64,000 nt of DNA, from contig JAZKXV010000006.1 in the NCBI GenBank assembly GCA_045611785.1, forward strand, positions 1 to 64,000. Reading direction: 5' to 3'. This document shows positions 43,547 to 52,151 of this stretch, one piece after another. Every line of letters begins with the position of its first letter. Within the stretch, counting starts at the first letter, position 1. The notes beneath the pieces are model-generated. The model ran no database searches. It worked only from the letters and a program-made list of their open reading frames with translations, and was not told the origin of the DNA. A program made the position numbers and the translations under genes. The stretch comes from JAFTYO01 sp045611785. GTDB lineage: Bacteria; Pseudomonadota; Alphaproteobacteria; RF32; CAG-239.

Positions 43547-44128
43547 TTATAAAGATTGTTTATATAGCAGCTGATTATTATAAAAATGACTTTTCTTTCT
43601 TAATTCATTAAAAATATAGTTTAAATCATATTCTTCGAGCAAAGTCTTTTCATCAGAAAATAAATTAACTCCTAAACCTAGTTTGTTACGTTCTATTTGG
43701 GCTCCAAGTGCTGCTAAAATAGTAGGGAACATATCAAAAACTGAAAATTTTCTATAAGTCATTTTTATAGGAGTAATGCTTGAATTTATAAAACTGTTGT
43801 ATACTTTTCTATGAATATTACCGGCATATCTAAAATCTATTTGTTCTAACCCTTTAAAATCTGATTGATTCTTTTTAGTAAAATGATCAGAAAATTTATA
43901 CCAAGCGTACACTATACCTAAAATGTTCAAGATTGTTAAATAAATTGGAAAACAAATGCCTTCCATCCAATCAATATGAGCCTGTTTTAGTGGCATAAAG
44001 ATATGGAACATAATTTTATCAAATTCTACATTTCCAATCAGATGTACATACCAAATTGATATGTATCCAATAAAAGAAAATATTCCTATCAGTAATATAA
44101 GAACTGAATTTTGTAAAATTGTTTTCAT
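43547..44128 (-). pseudogene. Internally deleted MdoB/LTA-synthase-like phosphoglycerol transferase remnant
   Basis: A 193-residue open frame that joins two ends of a much larger protein. Residues 1-95 match the N-terminal membrane part of MdoB/LtaS-like transferases (GNVEFDKIMFHIFMPLKQA). Residues about 128-193 match their extreme C-terminus (FSVFDMFPTILAALG, NKLGLGVNLFSDEKTLLEEY, KKSHFYNNQLL). The whole sulfatase-type catalytic domain, normally several hundred residues with the metal ligands and nucleophilic Thr, is absent. The frame is intact across the junction (about residues 95-128), so this is an in-frame deletion rather than a frameshift. Catalysis is not possible. Confidence 0.7.
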
Positions 44129-44198
44129 TTTTACATCCTTATGATAATCAAAAATATTTCATTTAGGTCGATTACGCTATTATAGCATCAGAATATTT

Positions 44199-45113
44199 TT
44201 ATATCTTGTATCTAAGGTAAGCTTGTCGTCTGGCTTCTTTTTTGGCATTAGCAATACTATCTAAAACAAAACCTATAAGCATACAAACAACTGAACAAAT
44301 TGATATGCCAGTAATTAATACAGCGGTCGGTAAGCGTGGTACAAGTCCGCTTTTTATATATTCGACTAAAATAGGTAATGACAATCCTACAGCTATTGCA
44401 AAAAAGAAAAGAGCAATAAGACTAAAGAATAGAAGAGGTCTTTCTTCTTTAACAAGTGTTATGATTGTTTTTAAAATACGTATTCCATCTCTATATGTTG
44501 AAAGTTTTGAGAAAGATCCTTGTGGTCTGGCAAAATAATCAGTTTCAACCTCCATAATAGGTAATTTAGAAGATAAAGCATAAACAGTTAGCTCGGTTTC
44601 TATTTCAAATCCCATTGATTGAGCGGGAAATGTTTTAACAAACCTTTTTGAGAATACTCGATAACCTGATAACATATCTTTTAACTTGTGATGAAAAAAT
44701 GTTTGCACCAGTTTTGTTAGTAATACATTTCCAAAACGATGTCCGGAACGATAGCATTCAAGATTAGTTTCTTTTCTACTACCAACCAACATGTCAATTT
44801 GATTTTCTTTTAATGTACTAATGAGTTCCGGAGCTCGTTTGATATCATAAGTTTCATCTCCATCAGTCATAACATATATATCAGCATCAATATCTGCGAA
44901 CATTCTACGGATTACATTACCTTTGCCTTGCATTGGTTCTTTGCGTACAATTGCCCCTGCTTTTGTAGCCAACTCAAATGTTTTATCTGTAGAATTATTG
45001 TCGTAAACATATATCTCAGCTTCAGGCAGATATTTTTTAAAATCGTTAATTACTTTTACAATTGATTTTTCTTCATTATAGCAAGGTATTAAGACAGCGA
45101 TGCTATCAGTCAT
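44199..45113 (-). CDS. GT2 polyprenyl-phosphate glycosyltransferase
   Basis: A 304-residue GT2 enzyme: N-terminal IPCYNEEKSI nucleotide-binding strand, DNNSTDKT, DXD-type MTDGDETYD, then about 75 C-terminal residues with two membrane helices (about 230-255 and 265-290). This is the layout of dolichyl/undecaprenyl-phosphate mannose or glucose synthases, which load a sugar onto a lipid phosphate at the cytoplasmic face. It lies 1 bp after the GT-C gene, which would use the product. Confidence 0.88.
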   Translation of the reverse strand: MTDSIAVLIPCYNEEKSIVKVINDFKKYLPEAEIYVYDNNSTDKTFELATKAGAIVRKEPMQGKGNVIRRMFADIDADIYVMTDGDETYDIKRAPELISTLKENQIDMLVGSRKETNLECYRSGHRFGNVLLTKLVQTFFHHKLKDMLSGYRVFSKRFVKTFPAQSMGFEIETELTVYALSSKLPIMEVETDYFARPQGSFSKLSTYRDGIRILKTIITLVKEERPLLFFSLIALFFFAIAVGLSLPILVEYIKSGLVPRLPTAVLITGISICSVVCMLIGFVLDSIANAKKEARRQAYLRYKI

Positions 45114-45114
45114 T

Positions 45115-46860
45115 TTATTCTCCTAAAATTTGAGTTTTAAGTTTTTTGGGTACACATATTTTTATATTATGATTTATAGAATTATGTAAATATTTACATG
45201 TATAATTAAAAACAATATCTTCATAAGGAATATATTTTTCAGCTATTTCAATATCATTTTTATATTTTGCTACAGGCATATTCAGACATTGATATTTATT
45301 TTTAAATAATCTCTTTTTAATTGCTCTGTTACATAAATTAAATCTTTGACGATAATTTTCGATAACTTGAGATTTTGTTTGAAAAACATCCATATGAAAT
45401 TTATCATAAATGTATATAATAGGTCCTACATGCTCTTGTTCTATTTTATTTCGATTTTCCAAAAATGGTCCATATTCAATAAAATCTGAACCTTTACCAT
45501 TAATACAAAGTTTGTTTTCTCTAGTACATTTAGGCATATAACTTACAGTTTTAAAATTTTGATTTTTTGATAATATAGGAATAATGAATGAGCTAGGAGG
45601 ACCATATATTTTAATGAGAGTGTTTTCAGGTAATGATATGTTCATCATATCAATATATTTAGGACCTTTTATATATCCCCAAGAAGAATAAAAATATGAA
45701 TTTAATACTAATACACTTACAATTATAAATTTTAGAACTTGTAAAATTTTATTTTTTAGATGGCTAAATAGGTATATTAAAAGTAAACTACCTGTTGCTT
45801 CAATTATAATGGTATAGCGCATAATTGAAAAAAGTCCCATCCATATTAAAAAACTAAGACATGTAAATATATAAACAATTGTTAAAAGCTTTTTTTGGGT
45901 ATAAAAATGTATGAATTTCTTATTTAATATCAATTTTATGAATATAGATATAAGTAGCACATAATAGAGAGTTAATCTTATATCATAATAAGGCATTTCA
46001 GCAATGGCATAAGGATTTATATTCCATGTAAAAGGAAAAATAAAAAATTCTAGTGCAGATGGAATAAATTTTGCATCTCTATAGTTAAAGTCAAAGAAAT
46101 ATGGAGAATTAAATATTCCATTAAAAAAAGGAAAAAATGGATTACCATATAATACCCAATATTGATACATAAAGTATCCATTTATGATTAGATAGCTAAT
46201 TAAACCACCTAAAGCAAAAAAGAATATACTTTTGAAGGGCTTATTCAAATATTGATAACAAATTATCAGGGTTAGCCCAGATGCCACGCAATAGATGACA
46301 ACTGTTTGTTTTAACCCAAGGCCAATTCCCATAATAAATCCTGCTAACAAAAATTTTGTTAGCGCTTGTTCTGAGGGAAACTTAATCATTTTAAATAATA
46401 TGTAAAAACCCCATAAAATGAAAAAGCTGACAGTAATTTCATTTGCTGAAGAACCAATTTGTTTTAAAGTAGCTTGCCCTGTGACGGTTAAAAGTACAAC
46501 AAGTAAAGACTGGCGCATGCCATTGGTGTTATTTTCAAAAAACAAAATACAAATTTTATAAAGTATCAATAAAAATAAACCACACCAAATACCTTGCAAT
46601 GCGAATATAATATTCGGATAATCGTTGAAATATTCAATATAAAAATAAAGAGGAATATCTATAATTGGGTTAAAAAATGTATTTATGGTTGCTGGCACAG
46701 TATCTAAAGTTGAACGATCATTTAAAAAAGCAAAAGCATTGTAATAATGATAATTTGCAAAATCCCATACATTTTCATTTTTCATGTAAATACTTAAAAA
46801 TATGCCAGTACACATTAAAATAGAATAAATAATAAGTTTTTTTAACTGTTCTATTGTCAT
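45115..46860 (-). CDS. GT-C-like polytopic membrane glycosyltransferase
   Basis: 581 residues with about eleven to twelve membrane helices and a soluble C-terminal part (about 400-581). The first extracytoplasmic loop has ENVWDFANYHYYNAFAF with an Asp at the usual catalytic GT-C position. No exact family recognised. The stop codon is 1 bp from the start of the GT2 gene, and together they form a supplier-consumer pair for a lipid-linked sugar. Confidence 0.75.
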   Translation of the reverse strand: MTIEQLKKLIIYSILMCTGIFLSIYMKNENVWDFANYHYYNAFAFLNDRSTLDTVPATINTFFNPIIDIPLYFYIEYFNDYPNIIFALQGIWCGLFLLILYKICILFFENNTNGMRQSLLVVLLTVTGQATLKQIGSSANEITVSFFILWGFYILFKMIKFPSEQALTKFLLAGFIMGIGLGLKQTVVIYCVASGLTLIICYQYLNKPFKSIFFFALGGLISYLIINGYFMYQYWVLYGNPFFPFFNGIFNSPYFFDFNYRDAKFIPSALEFFIFPFTWNINPYAIAEMPYYDIRLTLYYVLLISIFIKLILNKKFIHFYTQKKLLTIVYIFTCLSFLIWMGLFSIMRYTIIIEATGSLLLIYLFSHLKNKILQVLKFIIVSVLVLNSYFYSSWGYIKGPKYIDMMNISLPENTLIKIYGPPSSFIIPILSKNQNFKTVSYMPKCTRENKLCINGKGSDFIEYGPFLENRNKIEQEHVGPIIYIYDKFHMDVFQTKSQVIENYRQRFNLCNRAIKKRLFKNKYQCLNMPVAKYKNDIEIAEKYIPYEDIVFNYTCKYLHNSINHNIKICVPKKLKTQILGE

Positions 46861-46902
46861 AGATTTACCTTTAAAACGTTGTTTTAGGTTAAATGGTTTG
46901 TT

Positions 46903-47382
46903 TTATTTAAGGTTTTTTTGAATGTTTTTAATTTGAGCTTTATATTTCATTAATGCCTCAAAATTTTTTGGTGTCCAGTTTATTGAAGTATCGTCCAAAT
47001 CAATCCATTTAAGTTCTTTTTGTTTAAGAGGTTCAACAACCTTTAATAAAGATAAATCAGTCGGGGCGCATACAAACCAATGAAGCTGATATTTATTATT
47101 ACGGGTTGTTCCTAATTTTTTTATAATATCAATGTTAAGGTTGGTTTCTTCTTTAATTTCACGATGAACTGCGGCGTTTAGTGTTTCGCCCGGTTCTACT
47201 TTACCTCCGGGAACAACATATTGAGTGTCATTAGTGTCAATAAGTGCGTTTTTTTGAGCTGTTTGAGCCAATATTTGATCTTGATTTACAATAATTGCGC
47301 AAACAACATCTTGGTTATTACCTTTTAATCTGTTGAAAATTTCCCAATAAAAAAAATCTTTAAGTTTTTGAACAAATTTCAT
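46903..47382 (-). CDS. NUDIX hydrolase
   Basis: A 159-residue NUDIX protein. The Nudix box (residues 60-82) has G60, E66, R74-E75 and E78-E79 in place; the usual terminal Gly is Asn. The ATG at 47382 with GGAGA upstream is chosen over an upstream alternative that lacks a ribosome site. It cleaves a nucleoside-diphosphate-linked substrate. It is first in a minus-strand run with the GT-C and GT2 genes, so a nucleotide-sugar or oxidised nucleotide are both plausible. Confidence 0.87.
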   Translation of the reverse strand: MKFVQKLKDFFYWEIFNRLKGNNQDVVCAIIVNQDQILAQTAQKNALIDTNDTQYVVPGGKVEPGETLNAAVHREIKEETNLNIDIIKKLGTTRNNKYQLHWFVCAPTDLSLLKVVEPLKQKELKWIDLDDTSINWTPKNFEALMKYKAQIKNIQKNLK

Positions 47383-47711
47383 AAAAGTTCTCCGATGTTT
47401 AATGTTATATTGTTCTTGGTATAAAATACAAAAAACGAAATTGCGATTATAATAATTCAATATTTAACAAAAAGCAATATATATGATTACAGCTTGTTTG
47501 CTATTTGTTATATGCTTTCAATTTTGAGGGTTTGATATTGTGCTGATTTTTTTGTTGCATTTGCATTTTGTCAATGATACCATAAAATAAACTAAAGTAG
47601 CCGAAAAGAAGTGGCTTTATGTATCGCAATAACAAATAATTATTGTCGCAAGGTTGGCTTATATAAGAGAAAAAGGTTATGGAAACAACAGATGAAAAGA
47701 AAGGCATTTTG

Positions 47712-48680
47712 ATGCCAACTATTGATAGCTTTTATGAAAAGACAGCCTTAGCTCTTAGTGTTCAGCCACAAAAAGGACGTTATTTCTTTTTGCCCGGAAA
47801 GGGTTGGGGGACAGAAATTGCCATCAGAGGAGATATTGTAGGCAGGACAAAGCACAATAAATATTTGCATGCCATTCCATACAGATCTCATTCTGATTTT
47901 GAACTATATGGCGTTCCAAATAATTTTGCATATACGCAAGCGTTTCATGATGCATTCGGATCTCAAGAATATTTTGGCGAAACGCAAACAAAAATGTTCG
48001 GCAGGAAAGAAAACAATACAAGCCCTATACCTAGAGGATATATAAAAGAAAATTCTGAGATAACAGTGTTAGATGGTGCAAATATACAAACGTTAAATTT
48101 GGAAATGTTAATTGCAGATAAGCTAATCTCTGAAAAATTTCAATTTAATAAACCTAATAATCATGGACGAGATATTAGTGATAGTGCTTGTTTGGCTTTG
48201 TTATATGATGTAGATATAGACAAGGTAAAAAATATCATTAATGATTTTTATATAAAACCTGAAAGAGAGTATGCCGCTTCAAAGGTGAGTGATGAAGCAT
48301 TATTAAAAAGAGCTCAAAATTTAATACGCAAGATAAATTCCGTAAAAGACAACGATGCTGAGGACAGATGTTATTACAGCATTTCGTTATATGCTCCTGT
48401 ATTTTCTGAAAAAGATTTACATGGTCTGTATGAAGATGAAAGTAAGTGGGAAAACGGAAAATTAAAAGAACAAGAAGCTATAAAAATTATTCATGCGGAC
48501 TATAAAAAATTTAAAAGTGATAATGATGCTGAGTTAAATAACCTTTCTCAAGAAAATATATTCAAAAAAATAGATGCCTTCTTTTTAGCTGTTCAGACAC
48601 GCAGAAAAGAACTGGATATTGAGATGGCAGCAACAAGCAAAAGTATTTTAAACCAAAAAGATTGCGGTAAAAATAAATAA
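47712..48680 (+). CDS. Hypothetical protein, faint nucleotidyltransferase (AbiEii-like) resemblance
   Basis: About 322 residues. This ATG has AAAGG seven bases upstream; an ATG 11 codons earlier is possible but its ribosome site is too close. A central segment (LEMLIADKLISEKFQFNKPNNHGRDISD, about 140-165) resembles the EKLxA...RDxxDL signature of AbiEii-type nucleotidyltransferases. The N-terminal GxS/DxD nucleotidyltransferase motif is not evident. No antitoxin gene is adjacent. Largely unassigned. Confidence 0.6.
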   Translation: MPTIDSFYEKTALALSVQPQKGRYFFLPGKGWGTEIAIRGDIVGRTKHNKYLHAIPYRSHSDFELYGVPNNFAYTQAFHDAFGSQEYFGETQTKMFGRKENNTSPIPRGYIKENSEITVLDGANIQTLNLEMLIADKLISEKFQFNKPNNHGRDISDSACLALLYDVDIDKVKNIINDFYIKPEREYAASKVSDEALLKRAQNLIRKINSVKDNDAEDRCYYSISLYAPVFSEKDLHGLYEDESKWENGKLKEQEAIKIIHADYKKFKSDNDAELNNLSQENIFKKIDAFFLAVQTRRKELDIEMAATSKSILNQKDCGKNK

Positions 48681-48711
48681 ACAGCTTTTAATCCATATCA
48701 GAATGACTCTT

Positions 48712-49980
48712 TTAAGTTTTTTTTGCTTTATTTAGCAAAATATATACAACAAAAACAATAAAATTTAATAAAGCAAGTATTATAAAAATTATAGGAACTT
48801 GAGCTTTTAATAATAACAAGATTGCGCAAAGCCCGCTACCTATAATCATAAACAGGGCATTGATAATGTTGTTAGATGCAATAATTTTTGCTCTGGAGTT
48901 GTTTGGTGAAAGTATTTGTAGCATTGTTGTTAATGGTACAATATAAATGCCTCCGGCAAATGAAAATGTAAGCATTCCTAAAACTATATGTATACCTTGC
49001 CATTGTGTTATAAAAGGTTTCAAAGCAATTGTATCGTTTGCCGGAACATAATTTACTGAGGCAAAGGCTAAATCAAGTAAAGAAAATATAATCAAAATTA
49101 AGCATGGTAAAATAAAATTATCGGAAACTTTGCCTTTTGATATGGCTTGACAAGAGATTGTACCTAAGCTTAATCCGACAGTAAATAAGATTATAAACAA
49201 TGTAAAAATGGCATTGTTTCCATTAACAATAACTTTTGTAAATGTTGGTATTATTGATATCATTACTGTTCCTACAAACCAAAACCATGAAATTGCGCAG
49301 ATGTAGAACGCAATGTTTTTATGGCTCATTGTAAAAGAAAGGTTTTTAATTGTAGCTTTTATCAAATTTTTGTTAACGGTTATATCAGAAGAACATTTAG
49401 GTTGACGAGGTATCAATAAAGCAAAGACAAACCCTAGTATTGATGCAATAATTAAGATAGCGTACAATAGATATGGTTCAAATGAAAAGATAATTCCGCC
49501 AAGAATTGTTCCTCCTAAAATGGCAAGGAACACCATCATTTGCATCAAACCGTTTGCGGCTAACAGATTGCTCTGAGGCAATATATCAGGTAAAATGCTA
49601 TATTTTGACGTGCTTAAAAATGCGGCAAATGTTCCCATGAAAAAAAGTGAAATAAGTAAAATCCAAATATTGTGAGATAAAAAACCTATGCAAGTTAAAA
49701 CAGCTGCAAATAATTGCAAAAATTTTAATATTTTGATTACAGCATCTTTAGGATATTTATCAACAATTTCTCCTGCAGTGGCCATAAACAAAAATGAAGG
49801 TAGCATCAAAATGCCAACCATTAAAGATGATACAGCAACATTATTTTCGACATCAATTATTCCGAAAATTACTGCTGCTGTTATCGCGTTACGAATAAAG
49901 TTATTGCACAAAGTATCAAAGAACTGAGCAATATTTACGCCTAAAAATGGCTGATAAAAAAACAGGTCAAGAAACTTCAT
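48712..49980 (-). CDS. MFS transporter (LplT-like possible)
   Basis: About 422 residues with twelve membrane helices and MFS patterns (GEIVDKYPKDAVIKILKF after helix 2; a central loop of about 30 residues). ATG at 49980, 1 bp after the stop of the upstream membrane gene, implying coupling; a TTG six codons earlier is the alternative. The N-terminus (FFDTLCNNFIRNA) recalls LplT-type lysophospholipid flippases, which often sit with phospholipid-handling genes, and the divergent neighbours here are phospholipid enzymes. Substrate is an inference. Confidence 0.8.
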   Translation of the reverse strand: MKFLDLFFYQPFLGVNIAQFFDTLCNNFIRNAITAAVIFGIIDVENNVAVSSLMVGILMLPSFLFMATAGEIVDKYPKDAVIKILKFLQLFAAVLTCIGFLSHNIWILLISLFFMGTFAAFLSTSKYSILPDILPQSNLLAANGLMQMMVFLAILGGTILGGIIFSFEPYLLYAILIIASILGFVFALLIPRQPKCSSDITVNKNLIKATIKNLSFTMSHKNIAFYICAISWFWFVGTVMISIIPTFTKVIVNGNNAIFTLFIILFTVGLSLGTISCQAISKGKVSDNFILPCLILIIFSLLDLAFASVNYVPANDTIALKPFITQWQGIHIVLGMLTFSFAGGIYIVPLTTMLQILSPNNSRAKIIASNNIINALFMIIGSGLCAILLLLKAQVPIIFIILALLNFIVFVVYILLNKAKKT

Positions 49981-49981
49981 A

Positions 49982-50452
49982 TTATAATGGTTGTACAAAT
50001 ACTACCAATACAGCAAATCCGATAACGGTAAGAACCCATTGAAGTATACAAAGAGTTACGGCTGTCATAAAGTTTTTGCGACTTCCTTCCCATCTTTCTT
50101 GCAAAGTTAACCCTTTTTTGTGTGATGGCCACAAAAATTGAACTGTGCTGTCAAAAATATCAGGATTTTCAGGATGTTGATATAAAACTTGGAAAAGTCT
50201 GTCTTCTACAGCCAAGTGCACACTTTTAAACAAAGTAATTAATCCGATTACAAGGCTGATAGCCAATATCCAAGCACCAACCAAATCCATAAAAACAAGT
50301 CTGTTAAAGAAAAAATGAAAAGCAGAAACTGCTGTTACAAAAGCTACCAACGAAACCATTGATATTTTCGGCGCAATACTGAAGAACGCTGATAATACAT
50401 TTCCTGCCATTTTATTTTCTAAAACATCATTTTTTAAAGTGCATTTACACAT
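49982..50452 (-). CDS. Small membrane protein of unknown function
   Basis: A 156-residue protein with AGGAGG before the ATG. About three hydrophobic segments (near residues 25-45, 55-80 and 130-152) flank a soluble loop (RLFQVLYQHPENPDIFDSTVQFLWPSHKKGLTLQERWEGSRKN). No family recognised. First gene of a two-gene unit with the MFS transporter, divergent from the ynbA-like operon. Confidence 0.7.
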   Translation of the reverse strand: MCKCTLKNDVLENKMAGNVLSAFFSIAPKISMVSLVAFVTAVSAFHFFFNRLVFMDLVGAWILAISLVIGLITLFKSVHLAVEDRLFQVLYQHPENPDIFDSTVQFLWPSHKKGLTLQERWEGSRKNFMTAVTLCILQWVLTVIGFAVLVVFVQPL

Positions 50453-50589
50453 GTTAACCTCCTAAAATTGTAAATATATCAAATCCTATACGTCTAACTG
50501 TTAATAAGTGGTTAATCCAGGGTGTACAAAAGCATCAATATGTTTTAACTTTGTAGATTATTATATTTTGTAAAATGTGAGACGGTTTT

Positions 50590-51201
50590 ATGATTTCTGT
50601 ATATTTACTTAAAAATAAATTTCAAGCGCTGTTAAGGCCAATTTCAAATAGTTTTGTTCGTATCGGAATATCGGCAAATTTTGTTACGATATCGGCGTTT
50701 ATGCTTTCAGGTATGTCGGGTGTCTTAGTTTATATGTTGGCCCCTCAAAATCGTTTGTGGTATTGGATTTTACCAATTATATTATTTGTGCGTATGGCAC
50801 TAAATGCAATTGATGGAATGATAGCTAAAGAACATAACCAAAAAACTGATTTAGGAGCAATTTTAAATGAGCTTGGAGATATGCTTTCAGATTGTGTAAT
50901 TTATATTCCTTTTTTATATACATTAAAAGTAAATCCCATTTTAATTATGGTATATGCATTGCTTGCGGTAATCAGTGAGGCAGTTGGAATTATGGGTTTA
51001 CAAATTGGAGCGTCAAGACGATATGATGGCCCTATGGGAAAAAGTGATAGAGCTTTTTGGATGGGGCTTATGGCATTAATTTTAGCATACGATAATATTT
51101 CGCAAAAAACACTTACATACATAACATCTGTTATGTGTGGGTTACTTGTATTTACACTATATAACCGTATTGTGTCGGCATTACGAGAGGTAAATAAGTA
51201 A
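50590..51201 (+). CDS. ynbA: CDP-alcohol phosphatidyltransferase, YnbA-like
   Basis: A 203-residue integral membrane CDP-AP enzyme. The family motif is present in altered form: N72-x2-D75-G76-x2-A79-K80-x8-G89-x3-N93-x3-D97, so Asn replaces two of the four usual Asp residues and Lys replaces Arg. The normal family transfers a CDP-linked diacylglycerol or alcohol to make a phosphodiester. Its identification as YnbA rests on the following two genes, which match YnbB and YnbC in order and domain make-up. It ends at the first base of ynbB's ATG. Confidence 0.8.
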   Translation: MISVYLLKNKFQALLRPISNSFVRIGISANFVTISAFMLSGMSGVLVYMLAPQNRLWYWILPIILFVRMALNAIDGMIAKEHNQKTDLGAILNELGDMLSDCVIYIPFLYTLKVNPILIMVYALLAVISEAVGIMGLQIGASRRYDGPMGKSDRAFWMGLMALILAYDNISQKTLTYITSVMCGLLVFTLYNRIVSALREVNK

Positions 51202-52133
51202 TGAATTTTTTATCACAAATTGAAAATACGCCATTTGTAGCATTATGTTTTTGTATTTTTACTGCATTATTAACATTAGTGGTTTTTATATGGGGTTTGT
51301 TTAAAAAAACTCCTATGATTATTGCATTTAATAATCGCATGAGATCTTTGTGGATTTTAATTTTACTGTTTTCTCCTGTCTTCATGGGTAAAAAATTAGT
51401 AAGCTGCTTGCTTTTTGCTGCTTTAAGTTTGGTAGCAATTACAGAATATCGCAAAATGCTATCTAACAAGCAACTCAATAATTGCAAAAATCCTCTGGTT
51501 TATGTGTTTTTAGCTTTGCAGTATGTCGCTTTATATGCAGATATGCAAATTTTGTTTGTGAGCCTTATTCCTTTATCAATTTTTTTATTAATCCCGTTTG
51601 TCGGTATTTTTTATCGTGAAATTAAAGATGTGTGGCAAATTTGTGTAAATGATTATATAGGACTTTTGCTTACTGTTTATGCAATGAGTTATATGTGTGC
51701 TTATACAACATCTCCTCAATTGCAGCCATATAATGGTAACGGACTGTTGTTATTTGTGCTGATTTTGACTTTAATGAGCGATTTTTTTCAAGCTATTTGC
51801 GGTTTTTTATGTGGAAAGCATTTTTTGGTGCCCAATCTTAGTCCTAACAAAACTTGGGAAGGTTTAATCGGCGGAGGAATATTGACTGCAGGTCTATCTT
51901 GGTTAATGGGAATATATTTAACACCTTTTGATAGTGTTAAATTGTTATGTCTAGGCTTTTTACTTAATGTTGCAGGATTTTGCGGTGACGTTACAATTTC
52001 TGCAATTAAGAGATGTATAGGCGTTAAAGACTGTAGCAATCTTTTACCGGGACACGGTGGTTTGCTTGATCGCTTTGACAGTATTTTATTAACATCGCCA
52101 ATTTTGTTTTGGTATGTAGTGTGGTTTAATTAA
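51201..52133 (+). CDS. ynbB: Phosphatidate cytidylyltransferase-like, YnbB-like
   Basis: A 310-residue CdsA-family membrane protein with about eight helices. The CdsA signature is intact near the C-terminus (SAIKRCIGVKDCSNLLPGHGGLLDRFDS). CdsA enzymes make CDP-diacylglycerol from phosphatidate and CTP. As the second member of the ynbABC-like operon, it probably supplies a CDP-activated lipid to the YnbA-like enzyme. It overlaps ynbA by one base. Confidence 0.88.
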   Translation: MNFLSQIENTPFVALCFCIFTALLTLVVFIWGLFKKTPMIIAFNNRMRSLWILILLFSPVFMGKKLVSCLLFAALSLVAITEYRKMLSNKQLNNCKNPLVYVFLALQYVALYADMQILFVSLIPLSIFLLIPFVGIFYREIKDVWQICVNDYIGLLLTVYAMSYMCAYTTSPQLQPYNGNGLLLFVLILTLMSDFFQAICGFLCGKHFLVPNLSPNKTWEGLIGGGILTAGLSWLMGIYLTPFDSVKLLCLGFLLNVAGFCGDVTISAIKRCIGVKDCSNLLPGHGGLLDRFDSILLTSPILFWYVVWFN

Positions 52134-52151
52134 GAAAGGCAGGTAAATTAA

